From the NCBI GenBank assembly GCA_947498785.1, contig CANMLS010000001.1:303550-367549 (forward strand): a stretch of 64,000 nt of DNA, written 5' to 3'. This document shows, in pieces, positions 55,709 to 64,000 of the stretch. Made by a program: the position numbers and the translations under genes. Below the pieces are notes generated by a model. That model saw only the letters and a program-made list of their open reading frames with translations. It searched no databases and was not told where the DNA came from. The stretch comes from an uncultured Aquimarina sp. Its GTDB lineage: Bacteria > Bacteroidota > Bacteroidia > Flavobacteriales > Flavobacteriaceae. The number at the start of each line of letters is the position of its first letter. Position 1 is the first letter of the stretch.

Positions 55709-57337
55709 ATGGATATAACCTTCAATAAGAACGAAGATCATAATAAACTTTTAGTATCAGACTTACGACAGCGATTTGCAAAAGTAAAATTAGGCGGAGG
55801 CGAAAAGCGAATCGGAAAACTTCATTCTCAAGGTAAAATGACAGCCAGAGAAAGAATTGATTATCTATTGGATAAAGATTCTAATTGTATTGAAATTGCC
55901 GCTTTTGCTGGTGAAGACATGTATCAAGAACATGGTGGATGTCCCAGCGGTGGTGTCGTTGTTAAAATTGGATATATTAGAGGTAAACAATGTATAGTTG
56001 TAGCAAATGATGCTACGGTAAAGGCTGGTGCATGGTTTCCTATTACTGGTAAAAAAAACTTAAGAGCTCAAGAGTTATCTATAGAAAACAAACTACCCAT
56101 TATCTATCTTGTCGATAGCGCTGGAGTATATCTCCCAATGCAGGATGAGATATTTCCTGATAAAGAACATTTTGGTAGAATCTTTCGTAACAATGCAGTG
56201 ATGAGTAGTATGGGAATTGTACAAATATCTGCGGTTATGGGAAGTTGTGTTGCTGGTGGTGCCTACCTCCCTATTATGAGTGATGAAGCTTTGATAGTTA
56301 ATAAAACAGGAAGTATTTTTTTAGCAGGAAGTTATTTGGTAAAAGCAGCAATAGGAGAGACTATTGATAATGAGACTCTTGGCGGAGCAACTACACATTG
56401 TGAAATCTCTGGAGTAACAGATTATAAGGCCAAAGATGATAAAGATGCTTTGGATACTATTAAGAATATTGTTTCAAAAATAGGAGATTTTGAAAAAGCT
56501 GGATTTAATAGAATTAAACCTGCTATACCCAAGGATAATCCCGAAGAAATTTATGGTATATTACCAAAAGCCAGAAATGAACAATATGATATGATGCAAA
56601 TCATCAATAGACTAGTTGATGATTCTGAGTTTGAAGAATACAAAGCTGGTTATGGCCAAACTATTATAACTGGATATGCACGTATTGATGGTTGGGCTAT
56701 TGGTATTGTAGCTAATCAACGTAAGATTGTGAAAACAAAAAAAGGAGAAATGCAATTTGGAGGAGTAATTTATTCTGATTCTGCAGATAAAGCTACCCGA
56801 TTTATTGCAAATTGTAACCAAAAGAAAATACCCTTAGTATTTTTACAAGATGTAACTGGGTTCATGGTAGGAAGTAAGAGTGAACATGGGGGTATTATTA
56901 AGGACGGAGCAAAAATGGTAAATGCAGTAAGCAATAGTGTCGTGCCTAAATTTACTATTGTTGTTGGCAATTCCTACGGAGCTGGAAATTATGCCATGTG
57001 TGGTAAAGCATATGATCCCAGATTAATTGCTGCATGGCCAAGTGCGGAACTTGCTGTAATGGGAGGTGCACAAGCTGCAAAAGTATTATTACAAATCGAA
57101 ACGGCGTCTTTAAAAAAGAAAGGCGAAGAATTATCTAAAGAGGATGAAAAAGCTCTTTTTAATAAAATTAAAGGCAAATATGATGCTCAAACCTCTCCAT
57201 ATTATGCAGCAGCTAGAATATGGACTGATGGAGTAATTGATCCCTTGGATACCAGAAAATGGATTTCTATGGGTATAGAAGCTGCTAATCACGCCCCTAT
57301 TGAAAAGAAGTTTAATTTAGGGGTTATCCAGGTATAA
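55709..57337 (+). CDS. Acyl-CoA carboxylase beta subunit (carboxyltransferase)
   Basis: 542 residues. LHSQGKMTARERIDYLLDKD and the crotonase-like halves GDYMYQEHGG-type N region, SAGVYLPMQDEIFPDKEHFG and NSYGAGNYAMCGKAYDPRLI are those of methylcrotonyl/propionyl-CoA carboxylase beta subunits. MCC-like features (VYLPMQDE) slightly favour methylcrotonyl-CoA carboxylase in leucine breakdown, but the partner biotin subunit is not in the window, so the substrate is open. The stop is one base from the next ATG. Confidence 0.9.
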   Translation: MDITFNKNEDHNKLLVSDLRQRFAKVKLGGGEKRIGKLHSQGKMTARERIDYLLDKDSNCIEIAAFAGEDMYQEHGGCPSGGVVVKIGYIRGKQCIVVANDATVKAGAWFPITGKKNLRAQELSIENKLPIIYLVDSAGVYLPMQDEIFPDKEHFGRIFRNNAVMSSMGIVQISAVMGSCVAGGAYLPIMSDEALIVNKTGSIFLAGSYLVKAAIGETIDNETLGGATTHCEISGVTDYKAKDDKDALDTIKNIVSKIGDFEKAGFNRIKPAIPKDNPEEIYGILPKARNEQYDMMQIINRLVDDSEFEEYKAGYGQTIITGYARIDGWAIGIVANQRKIVKTKKGEMQFGGVIYSDSADKATRFIANCNQKKIPLVFLQDVTGFMVGSKSEHGGIIKDGAKMVNAVSNSVVPKFTIVVGNSYGAGNYAMCGKAYDPRLIAAWPSAELAVMGGAQAAKVLLQIETASLKKKGEELSKEDEKALFNKIKGKYDAQTSPYYAAARIWTDGVIDPLDTRKWISMGIEAANHAPIEKKFNLGVIQV

Positions 57338-57338
57338 A

Positions 57339-59174
57339 ATGAAAGTATATTTTATTGTTTATTTGTTAATTTTCAATTTGTATACTTTAGGTGCACAAAC
57401 TGAAATAACAAAAACTCAGGAAATAGAGCAACACTTACTACTATCTAAATCTCTATTGCAAAAAGACTTAGATAGCTCTTCCTTTTATGTTGAAAAAGCT
57501 TTAGAACTATCAAAACTAATTGCTAATGATACATTATTGGTAAAATCTCATTTACAAAAAAGCAGTGTCCTCATTTTTAAAAAAGGATTTTCTGAAGCAG
57601 ACTCATTACTTCAATACAATCTTGAAAAAGAACTACCTAAACATCTTGAAGGACAAACGTTACATAACCTTGGAACTATTCAGTATTACAAACAGAATTT
57701 TAAAAAAGCATTGGATATTTATTTAAATGCTGCAAAAATCCTCGAACAAACCAAGAATTCTAAACAGCTTGTAAATACGTATACTAATATTGGCTCTATT
57801 AATGCTGCGCTTAAAAACTTCAAAAATGCGCAAACCTATTTAGAAAGAGCCTTGCCATTAAGTGAGTTTAATGAAATTTTGAGACTACAAATCCTTGTAA
57901 ATCTTTGCAATATATACAAAGAACAAAAAATCTTTAAAAAATTTACTGATAATATATTTGAAGCAGAAACCTTGGCAAAAAAGTATAAAGCAAAAAATAT
58001 ACTTTCTGTAATATACAACAACCTTGCTACCTATTATACAGAAGAAGAAGGAGCTGATTACAATAAAGCACTTGATTATGGGAAAAAGGCAATTACATTA
58101 AAAAAGGAACTTAATCAAACGAGTACTTTAAATGTATCGTATAATAATGTAGGACATTCTTATCTTAAAAAAGGAGAATACACCAAAGCTATTCGATATC
58201 TAGATAGTGCAATACCTGATGCACAAGGTATATTAAAATCATATATTTTTAACAACCTAAAAGAATCATATTCTGGTCTAAAAGATTACAAAACTGCAAT
58301 TCGATATGCTGATCTTAAAGATCAAATCAAAGATTCTATTACTAACGCTGAACAAAAGGAAAAAGTAGCTGAACTAACAGAAAGGTTTGAATCAGAAAAA
58401 AAACAACAACAAATAGATATTTTAGACACTAAGAATGAGTTACAGGCTCTTACAATAAAACAACAAAATTACATTCTTATAGTATTAGTAATTTTTGGGG
58501 TATTGGTATTAATTTTAGGGTATTTTGGGTTTAAAAACTACAAAACCAAACAACAACTAGATACTGTATTACTACAGCAAAAATTGAGAAAGACACAATT
58601 AAATCCTCATTTTTTGTTCAACGCTTTACAAAGTATTCAAAATTTTATCTATCAAAATGATAAAGAAAAATCTGGTTCTTACTTAACGAGCTATTCAAAG
58701 TTGATTCGGTTAGTTTTAGAAAAATCAGATGATGACTTTACCACTGTTGAAGATGATAAAATAGCATTAGAATCATATCTTAATTTGCAACAACTCAATC
58801 ACAATAGCAAATTTACTTATACTGTTGATATTGATAATACAGTAGATGAAGACTTTGATATGTTACCTACTCTTATTACCCAGCCTTTTGTAGAAAATGC
58901 AATATTGCATGGTCTAAAAGATAATGATAAAGGAAACATCATAATAAAATACTACAAAAACAATAATGTATTATATGTTTCTATTATTGATAATGGAAAA
59001 GGTTTTGAAATTAAAAAAGAAAATGCTAAACGATTACACAAGTCAATGAGTATGGGAATTATTAGAGAACAGTTAAAAAACCTCAATAAAACTTCAAAAC
59101 ATTTTGACGGGCATATTTCTATTGATTCTTCTAATGAGGGAACAAAGGTTATTCTAAGTTTTACTGCGGCATAA
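57339..59174 (+). CDS. TPR sensor histidine kinase, LytS-type
   Basis: 611 residues. Signal peptide MKVYFIVYLLIFNLYTLGAQ; about six TPR units at 35-330 (QTLHNLGTIQYYKQNFKKAL, KALDYGKKAITLKKELNQTS); coiled coil 345-375; one membrane helix about 382-402 (YILIVLVIFGVLVLILGYFG); HisKA_7TM/His_kinase motif QLNPHFLFNALQSIQNFIYQ with His about 424; N box FVENAILHGL; G box DNGKGFEI. The periplasmic TPR is the likely sensor. Coupled by one base to the carboxylase gene and followed by its LytTR partner. Confidence 0.92.
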   Translation: MKVYFIVYLLIFNLYTLGAQTEITKTQEIEQHLLLSKSLLQKDLDSSSFYVEKALELSKLIANDTLLVKSHLQKSSVLIFKKGFSEADSLLQYNLEKELPKHLEGQTLHNLGTIQYYKQNFKKALDIYLNAAKILEQTKNSKQLVNTYTNIGSINAALKNFKNAQTYLERALPLSEFNEILRLQILVNLCNIYKEQKIFKKFTDNIFEAETLAKKYKAKNILSVIYNNLATYYTEEEGADYNKALDYGKKAITLKKELNQTSTLNVSYNNVGHSYLKKGEYTKAIRYLDSAIPDAQGILKSYIFNNLKESYSGLKDYKTAIRYADLKDQIKDSITNAEQKEKVAELTERFESEKKQQQIDILDTKNELQALTIKQQNYILIVLVIFGVLVLILGYFGFKNYKTKQQLDTVLLQQKLRKTQLNPHFLFNALQSIQNFIYQNDKEKSGSYLTSYSKLIRLVLEKSDDDFTTVEDDKIALESYLNLQQLNHNSKFTYTVDIDNTVDEDFDMLPTLITQPFVENAILHGLKDNDKGNIIIKYYKNNNVLYVSIIDNGKGFEIKKENAKRLHKSMSMGIIREQLKNLNKTSKHFDGHISIDSSNEGTKVILSFTAA

Positions 59175-59199
59175 TCAAAAAGTATACTACCTTTATGGT

Positions 59200-59949
59200 A
59201 TGAGTAACATATCTTGCTTTATTGTTGAAGATGATCCACAAGCACTTAGCTATGCATCTGCTATTATAAAAAAAAATGATAATATTGATATCATTGGGAA
59301 TTGTGATACAATTATAAATGCTTCAAATCAAATAAAAGAATTAAAGCCAGATTTTATTATTCTAGATGTCTTTTTAACAGATGGGAATGCTTTTGAATTT
59401 CTTGCTCTTTTTAACACCATTGAATTCAAAATTATTTTCACTACTTCATTTGCCAAATATGCTATCGATGCTTTTAGGTTCAGCGCATTAGATTATCTTT
59501 TAAAACCTTATGAAGAGAAAGAATTAGTTTTGGCTTTAGATAAAGTTACTCAGGATATCCACAAAACAAACTATCAATCACAGTTAAACACACTTCTTCA
59601 TAATCTTTCTCATAAAGATCAGTCAAAAAAACTTGTCCTAAAAAATGCTGATGCGATTCACATTGTTGATATTAAAGACATTTTGTATGCAAAATCAGAT
59701 AATAACTACACTACATTCCTTCTTACAAACAATAAAGAAATTTTGGTTTCAAAACCAATTAAATCTTTTGATGAAAAACTAAGTAATCATAGTTTTTTTC
59801 GGGTTCATCAAAGTTTTTTGATTAATCTTAATTATATATCTTCCTTTGACAAACGCAATGAGGAAGTGATCCTAAAACAAGAACATTCTATTCCGGTAGC
59901 GCAAAGTAGAAAGAAGAATTTAATAGAATACATCAATCAGTTGTTTTAG
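59200..59949 (+). CDS. LytTR response regulator
   Basis: 249 residues. Receiver domain 1-120 with phospho-acceptor about D56 (DFIILDVFLTDG), T in FTTSFAKYAIDAF and K in LLKPYEE. LytTR DNA-binding domain 140-249 (ILYAKSDNNYTTFLLTNNKE, FFRVHQSFLINLNYI, IPVAQSRKKNLIEYI). Works with the preceding kinase. Target promoters are unknown. Confidence 0.94.
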   Translation: MSNISCFIVEDDPQALSYASAIIKKNDNIDIIGNCDTIINASNQIKELKPDFIILDVFLTDGNAFEFLALFNTIEFKIIFTTSFAKYAIDAFRFSALDYLLKPYEEKELVLALDKVTQDIHKTNYQSQLNTLLHNLSHKDQSKKLVLKNADAIHIVDIKDILYAKSDNNYTTFLLTNNKEILVSKPIKSFDEKLSNHSFFRVHQSFLINLNYISSFDKRNEEVILKQEHSIPVAQSRKKNLIEYINQLF

Positions 59950-60067
59950 AATTCTCTTTAATCCCCTTCGATTTCTAATTACTCTACTTCAAATTCACAT
60001 TTACCAAAAATCCTGTTTTTAATAGATTTAAATTAGTTCTTAAAACTTTTTTTAAACAACAAAAACA

Positions 60068-60691
60068 ATGAAAAAAACTATAACTATAATAGTTTGTATT
60101 GTATTATTATTTTCCTGCGGAAAAGATAAAAGTCGAGAAAAAGAACCTGGATTATTTGACGTAATTGAAAGCGTTTCTGATCTTAATCAAATGGCCAATG
60201 AAGTAGAAAAAATTGAAAAAGAAAATGAACAATTAAAAAATGCCACACCCATATCCAAAGAAAAACTAAAAGCTTTATTACCAAAAAGTTTATTAGGATA
60301 TTCTAGAAGAAAATTCTCTATAGGAAATCAGTTTATGCCAGATATGAGTATGGCTGAAGCCGAATATGAAAATGGGAATGGAAACTTTATTTCTTTTTCT
60401 ATAATTGATGGTGCCGGAGAAACTGGTAGTGCAATGGTAACACTTGCCAGATTGGGTTTTTCCAGAGATTTTGAAGAGCATAATGATTCTGGATATAGAA
60501 AATCAACAACTATAGATGGGTATAAAGCAATAGAAGAATTAGAAAGAGATAATTATGACAATAGTGAAGATACTAAAATAGAACTTTTAATCTCCAATAG
60601 ATTCATTGTTACTCTAGATGGAAAAAGAGTTTCTGTCAATCAATTGAAGAACGCTGTTAAAGAACTCAAATTAAATCAACTGGGGCAATAA
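60068..60691 (+). CDS. Hypothetical lipoprotein
   Basis: 207 residues. Lipoprotein signal (ITIIVCIVLLFSCGKDK) and a helical linker (DLNQMANEVEKIEKENEQLK) precede a beta-rich domain (KALLPKSLLGYSRRKFSIGN, YKAIEELERDNYDNSED). Uncharacterised family. First of a row of four or five envelope genes. Confidence 0.75.
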   Translation: MKKTITIIVCIVLLFSCGKDKSREKEPGLFDVIESVSDLNQMANEVEKIEKENEQLKNATPISKEKLKALLPKSLLGYSRRKFSIGNQFMPDMSMAEAEYENGNGNFISFSIIDGAGETGSAMVTLARLGFSRDFEEHNDSGYRKSTTIDGYKAIEELERDNYDNSEDTKIELLISNRFIVTLDGKRVSVNQLKNAVKELKLNQLGQ

Positions 60692-60734
60692 AACCGAATA
60701 CCACATCACACAAATTATTTAATTGGAATCAAAA

Positions 60735-61436
60735 ATGAAAAAAGTAAAATCAATTCTATCACTTCTACTATTACTAACAATGTTTCAGTCATGCTATGTC
60801 ATGAAAAAATCTGATCAGTTTTTTGGCATTGACACATCCAATCAAAACACTCTATACCTAATTGATATCTCTGGGAGTATGGAAGGTATTGATGAAGGAT
60901 CAGTAAAAGATCAAGTAATGCGCGAAGCTGGTAATAAAGCAGGAAATGTAGTAAGCAAAACCATTGGAGGAAAAATTGGTAATATTCTAGGAAAACAAGT
61001 TACTAAGCAGGCTACAAAGCTAGGTGCTGTAAAACGAAAATTAATCCCTGCAATAAAAGGGTTACCAGATGGTAAAAAATTTGTTGTTTTTGCATATAAC
61101 AATAGTGTAACCAAACAATCAGCAGAACTTAGAATTGCTACTAATACCTCTAGAACATCTTCTAATATTTTTGTTGAAAATCTAAAAGCTGGTGGAGGCA
61201 CAAATACATTAAACGGTCTTTTAGAAGCATTATCCACAGACGGTGTAGAAGAAATCGTATTAATGAGTGATGGTCTGCCCAACGGAGGTCCTCAAGCAGT
61301 ACTAGAAGAAATACGAAAAGTAAATACCAAAGGAATTATCATACATACTATCGCTTTTGGTGAAGATGCAGATCACAACTTTATGAGAACATTAGCTCAA
61401 GAGAACAAGGGTACATTTATTACCTCTAAAATGTAA
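60735..61436 (+). CDS. VWA-domain lipoprotein
   Basis: 233 residues from ATG 60735 (the frame opens earlier only by TTG 60723). Lipoprotein signal ends LTMFQSCYV. The VWA domain has the full MIDAS: LIDISGSMEG (D-x-S-x-S), T in GGGTNTLNGLLEAL, and LMSDGLPNGG. A Gly/Lys-rich insert (AGNKAGNVVSKTIGGKIGNI) follows the first MIDAS part. Possibly a metal-dependent protein-binding surface protein; partner unknown. Confidence 0.88.
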   Translation: MKKVKSILSLLLLLTMFQSCYVMKKSDQFFGIDTSNQNTLYLIDISGSMEGIDEGSVKDQVMREAGNKAGNVVSKTIGGKIGNILGKQVTKQATKLGAVKRKLIPAIKGLPDGKKFVVFAYNNSVTKQSAELRIATNTSRTSSNIFVENLKAGGGTNTLNGLLEALSTDGVEEIVLMSDGLPNGGPQAVLEEIRKVNTKGIIIHTIAFGEDADHNFMRTLAQENKGTFITSKM

Positions 61437-61441
61437 TACAC

Positions 61442-62143
61442 ATGAAAATTAAAATTGGAATACTCATAATTCTATTTGCTACTCTTTTTTATACAAATTC
61501 TTCTGCTCAAGAATGTGACGAGGTGCTTTTTATGAAAAAAGGAGCTTTACTCACCTACACTGATTATAATAAAAAAGGAAAAGAACTAAGCTCAACAGTA
61601 CATGAAACAATATCTGTAACACAGGAAAATGATTTATATACAGCTATAATCAAAGCTACCAGAAAAGATCAAAAAAACAAAGAGACTTTTACTACGGACT
61701 TTAAAACCAGGTGTGAAGGAGGATTATTTAGTGTTGACATGATACGCTTCTTTAACTACGATAAGTTATCAGAACAACAACAAGAAGGACTTAAACTTAA
61801 AATAGATGGAGATGTCCTAGAGTTTCCCGTTAATAGCAAAATTGGAGATCAATTAGATGATGGACATATTACATTAAAACTTAATAATCAAGGATTTACA
61901 CTTATCACAATGACCTTTGACATCAAAAATAGAAAAATCGTTGGAGAAGAAAGCATTACTACGCCTGCAGGAACATTTGACTGTCAAAAAGTAACGTTTG
62001 ATTTTGAAAGTAAATTCGGAATTATAAAAGTAAAAGGTAGCGGAGTAGAATGGTATCATAACAATGTAGTTGTTATAAAATCTGAATCATATAACAAAAA
62101 AGGAAAATTAACAGGCTATCATCAACTAACAAAAATCCAGTAA
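61442..62143 (+). CDS. TapB/DUF3108-like secreted protein
   Basis: 233 residues with a signal peptide (GILIILFATLFYTNSSAQEC). The beta-rich mature part with VEWYHNNVVVIKSESYNKKG (V-x-Y-x-x-G-V/V-V) and TPAGTFDCQKV is typical of TapB-like/DUF3108 folds. It follows the VWA gene by 5 bases, so it is cotranscribed. Confidence 0.8.
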   Translation: MKIKIGILIILFATLFYTNSSAQECDEVLFMKKGALLTYTDYNKKGKELSSTVHETISVTQENDLYTAIIKATRKDQKNKETFTTDFKTRCEGGLFSVDMIRFFNYDKLSEQQQEGLKLKIDGDVLEFPVNSKIGDQLDDGHITLKLNNQGFTLITMTFDIKNRKIVGEESITTPAGTFDCQKVTFDFESKFGIIKVKGSGVEWYHNNVVVIKSESYNKKGKLTGYHQLTKIQ

Positions 62144-62159
62144 TCTAAATAATAACAAA

Positions 62160-62478
62160 ATGACAAAAGTAATTTGGGTGATCTGTTTATCAATACTACT
62201 GGGTAATTGCAAAAGTAATACTGAAAAAACTAACGAAGAAACTTCTATTCCTAATCTTGAAACAACTGAAACAATAGAAGTTATTGAAAATAAAGTGAAC
62301 AGCAAACAACCTGTAAAAGAATTTAACTGGGATGGCATACCTATTTCTAATCAAGATATCGGTGACTATCCATTTATTACACCCTCAAAAGGAATGGAAG
62401 TAAACAAAAGTAGTAGCTAATAATTCCACCGAAGATGGAAAAGCACAAAATAGAAGAGTAGAATTAAGAAAACAATAG
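62160..62478 (+). pseudogene. OmpA-family lipoprotein, centre deleted and frameshifted
   Basis: The first frame (62160-62420) has a lipoprotein signal (WVICLSILLGNCKSN) and FNWDGIPISNQDIGDYPFIT, the start of the domain preceding OmpA in many flavobacterial proteins. It ends in TAA at 62418. In another frame, TKVVANNSTEDGKAQNRRVE then LRKQ (62404-62478) is the extreme C-terminus of an OmpA peptidoglycan-binding domain. The middle of the protein, including the D/R residues of the OmpA core, is missing. A large internal deletion with loss of frame explains both pieces. Confidence 0.78.
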
Positions 62479-62589
62479 TTAAAAATAAAAGATAAAAATT
62501 GTTTAGCATTCATAATTAGAAATACCAAAGTCCGAACTAACCGAAAAAAGACTTAAAACCGGAGTAGGTTTAATTAAAAACACTTAAAA

Positions 62590-62901
62590 ATGATTGTATG
62601 GTCAGGAAGGGGATTCCTTTCAGTATTAGTATTAGCAGTAGTCCTTGTAATATTCACATCTATTTTACCAAAAGAACAAAGTAATTATGCTTACATCATT
62701 GGGCTTTTTGCATCTGGGATTTTTAGCTGGTTTATGGGCAAAAAATGGAATGAATCTAATGGAAAAATTGTTGTTGATCAGCAAACAGGACAAGAAATTG
62801 TAATAAGACCTAATCACAGTCTCTTTTGGATTAAAATGCAATATTGGGGAATTATTTTTGGAGTTATTGGTATACTAATGTTAATCAAACAATTTATATA
62901 A
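62590..62901 (+). CDS. Small membrane protein
   Basis: 103 residues with three hydrophobic segments (FLSVLVLAVVLVIFTSIL; YAYIIGLFASGIFSWFMG; MQYWGIIFGVIGILMLIK) and a short soluble loop between (IVVDQQTGQEIVIRPNHS). Function unknown. Confidence 0.75.
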   Translation: MIVWSGRGFLSVLVLAVVLVIFTSILPKEQSNYAYIIGLFASGIFSWFMGKKWNESNGKIVVDQQTGQEIVIRPNHSLFWIKMQYWGIIFGVIGILMLIKQFI

Positions 62902-62952
62902 TGAACTTATCATGACTTTTATAATCTCTTAGAAAATTATTTTTTTACTATA

Positions 62953-63004
62953 AAAACAAGAATTGAATAGGGAGTTTTAATTACCTATTACAATTCCTGT
63001 TTTC
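62953..63004. terminator. Bidirectional hairpin between convergent genes
   Basis: AAAACAAGAATTGAATAGG pairs with CCTATT, one bulged A and CAATTCCTGTTTT (one mismatch). It sits between the ends of the convergent small membrane gene and the 86-residue lipoprotein gene. Confidence 0.65.
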
Positions 63005-63027
63005 ATCCAAAAGTGACTATAACATAT

Positions 63028-63288
63028 TTAATTTATGCCGATATCTATATTTCCACAATACTTTTGATTTTTCCAGTATACTCTTATATTACTATCCACA
63101 AAACCATATTTAATATTTACATCATAACAAGTATCTTCTCCATCTACACTAGATCTAATCACACTTCGATCTTTTAATCCATACAAATCCAGCGGTATAT
63201 CTATATTAGAATAACCATATTTTTCAACAGAAACCTCTACTGAGGATGAATTACATGACGTAAATGTTAAACAGAAAAGCAAAATCAT
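63028..63288 (-). CDS. Small hypothetical lipoprotein
   Basis: 86 residues. Very short signal MILLFCLTFTSC with lipobox, then a beta-rich domain (VEKYGYSNIDIPLDLYGLKD, DSNIRVYWKNQKYCGNID) with two further cysteines. In-frame sequence upstream (NNYFFS) runs to a stop without another ATG, so this start stands. Unknown function. Confidence 0.65.
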   Translation of the reverse strand: MILLFCLTFTSCNSSSVEVSVEKYGYSNIDIPLDLYGLKDRSVIRSSVDGEDTCYDVNIKYGFVDSNIRVYWKNQKYCGNIDIGIN

Positions 63289-63410
63289 TGAAAAAAAGTA
63301 ATTGTTTTTATAGAACTAAAAATTGGTTTAGCAATAATTTTAAAATAGAGCAGAAAAAATACTAGAATTCTTGTTTTATAGTGCTATAACTCATCACTTT
63401 TTACAAAAAC

Positions 63411-63884
63411 TTAATCAGCCAGCTTAATATGCTTTTTATCAGAAGGATTAATTAACACTGTTTTTACATCAACGCTTGCTTTAACAAAATAATCTGATTT
63501 TTCATTGTTTGCAAACTTACTCACTGATCCTAGCGCACCCAAAGCACCTCCTTTTTCCTTTAAAGAATCAGCATTAGATTTAAGGAATTCAAATGATAAT
63601 GAAAAAGGAACCTCTTTTACCTCTCCTGGTTTTATCGTATACGAATCTGAAATTTGGATCATACCCAGTTCAAAGTCTCTAGTTTTTTTACTATCACCTC
63701 TACCTGTAGTAAATTCTTCCATAAATCTAACCTCAACCCCTGCAATTTCTTGTTCACTTTTAGAAGTTAACGTTATTTTTCCTTCTACTATTCTTTCTAC
63801 TTTTGAAGTAATTGCAGGTACTTGTAACTTTACTTTTACACCACCGATTCCTAATTTGTTTTTTATTTTAGATAAAATTCCCAT
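63411..63884 (-). CDS. SpoOM/arrestin-like protein
   Basis: 157 residues. N-terminus MGILSKIKNKLGIGGVKVKL, and VPAITSKVERIVEGKITLTS followed by KPGEVKEVPFSLSFEF give an arrestin-like beta-sandwich as in SpoOM-family proteins (Spo0M). This is not a spore former, so the old family name does not tell the role. Confidence 0.8.
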   Translation of the reverse strand: MGILSKIKNKLGIGGVKVKLQVPAITSKVERIVEGKITLTSKSEQEIAGVEVRFMEEFTTGRGDSKKTRDFELGMIQISDSYTIKPGEVKEVPFSLSFEFLKSNADSLKEKGGALGALGSVSKFANNEKSDYFVKASVDVKTVLINPSDKKHIKLAD

Positions 63885-64000
63885 TATTTTTTCAATTTTT
63901 ATTTGGTTAATTTTTCTAATACTTATGATACTCCCAATGCTTAGGACAGTTTAAAGATATTTTTAATTATTAAGAAGCGATTGATTTTTCGTAAAATATT

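Noticed and set aside
1..64000. CRISPR arrays, rRNA, tRNA, insertion sequences, phage genes
   Set aside because: No regularly spaced repeats with spacers, no rRNA or complete tRNA-like sequence, and no intact transposase, integrase or phage structural gene were seen.

Overview
The window is AT-rich DNA from a member of the Bacteroidota, most likely a marine Flavobacteriaceae (Aquimarina-like is a guess). The evidence is the gene content: a CAL67264-type small membrane protein, TonB-dependent receptors with a CarboxypepD_reg-like N-terminus, many short SPII lipoproteins, membrane-anchored AraC regulators, TPR/LytS kinases with LytTR regulators, and promoters of the TAnnTTTG type. I see no rRNA, tRNA, CRISPR array or intact insertion sequence.

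Layout. 1-1868: the 5' part of an MFS (UMF1-type) transporter and an M48 lipoprotein protease. 2457-9649: a minus-strand glycogen block, glgA-glgC-glgB followed by a GH31 alpha-glucosidase. 10015-13420: AlkD-like protein, small barrel protein, WYL regulator and cation/proton antiporter. 13421-14703: a pirin gene that has lost its N-terminus behind an unusual repeat-bearing stretch. 14752-22583: poorly characterised accessory genes, including a 1119-residue fusion of a macro-like domain, an EVE/PUA-like domain and a membrane KAP-type P-loop NTPase, next to a helical protein whose 3' end is broken. 22821-26037: YchJ-type protein, tiny basic protein, lipoprotein and DUF2293 protein. 26038-37276: large AT-rich gap, alpha-2-macroglobulin fragment, serine hydrolase, esterase, SRPBCC protein, Crp regulator, tandem AraC paralogues and an outer-membrane barrel protein with direct-repeat operators, and an Lrp C-terminal fragment. 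37277-43746: soluble sugar dehydrogenase, small ORF behind a palindrome, EamA permease, a hipBA toxin-antitoxin module with four evenly spaced operators, Bor-like lipoprotein and FAD oxidase. 43896-53620: SulP and TauE permeases, MBL hydrolase, cold-shock protein, pseudouridine synthase, CAT-like enzyme, HAD phosphatase and EttA. 53840-63884: an alpha/beta-hydrolase pseudogene with two in-frame stops, acyl-CoA carboxylase beta subunit with a LytS/LytTR pair directly behind it, a lipoprotein/VWA cluster ending in an OmpA remnant, and a SpoOM-like protein.

Functional themes. The glg genes synthesise and branch glycogen and the GH31 enzyme probably trims alpha-glucans. HipBA and the KAP fusion are the stress/defence candidates. 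The KAP fusion is the best candidate for an undescribed system. The window also holds several decayed genes (pirin, A2M, Lrp, alpha/beta hydrolase, OmpA and the 3' end of the KAP neighbour), pointing to active local gene loss.
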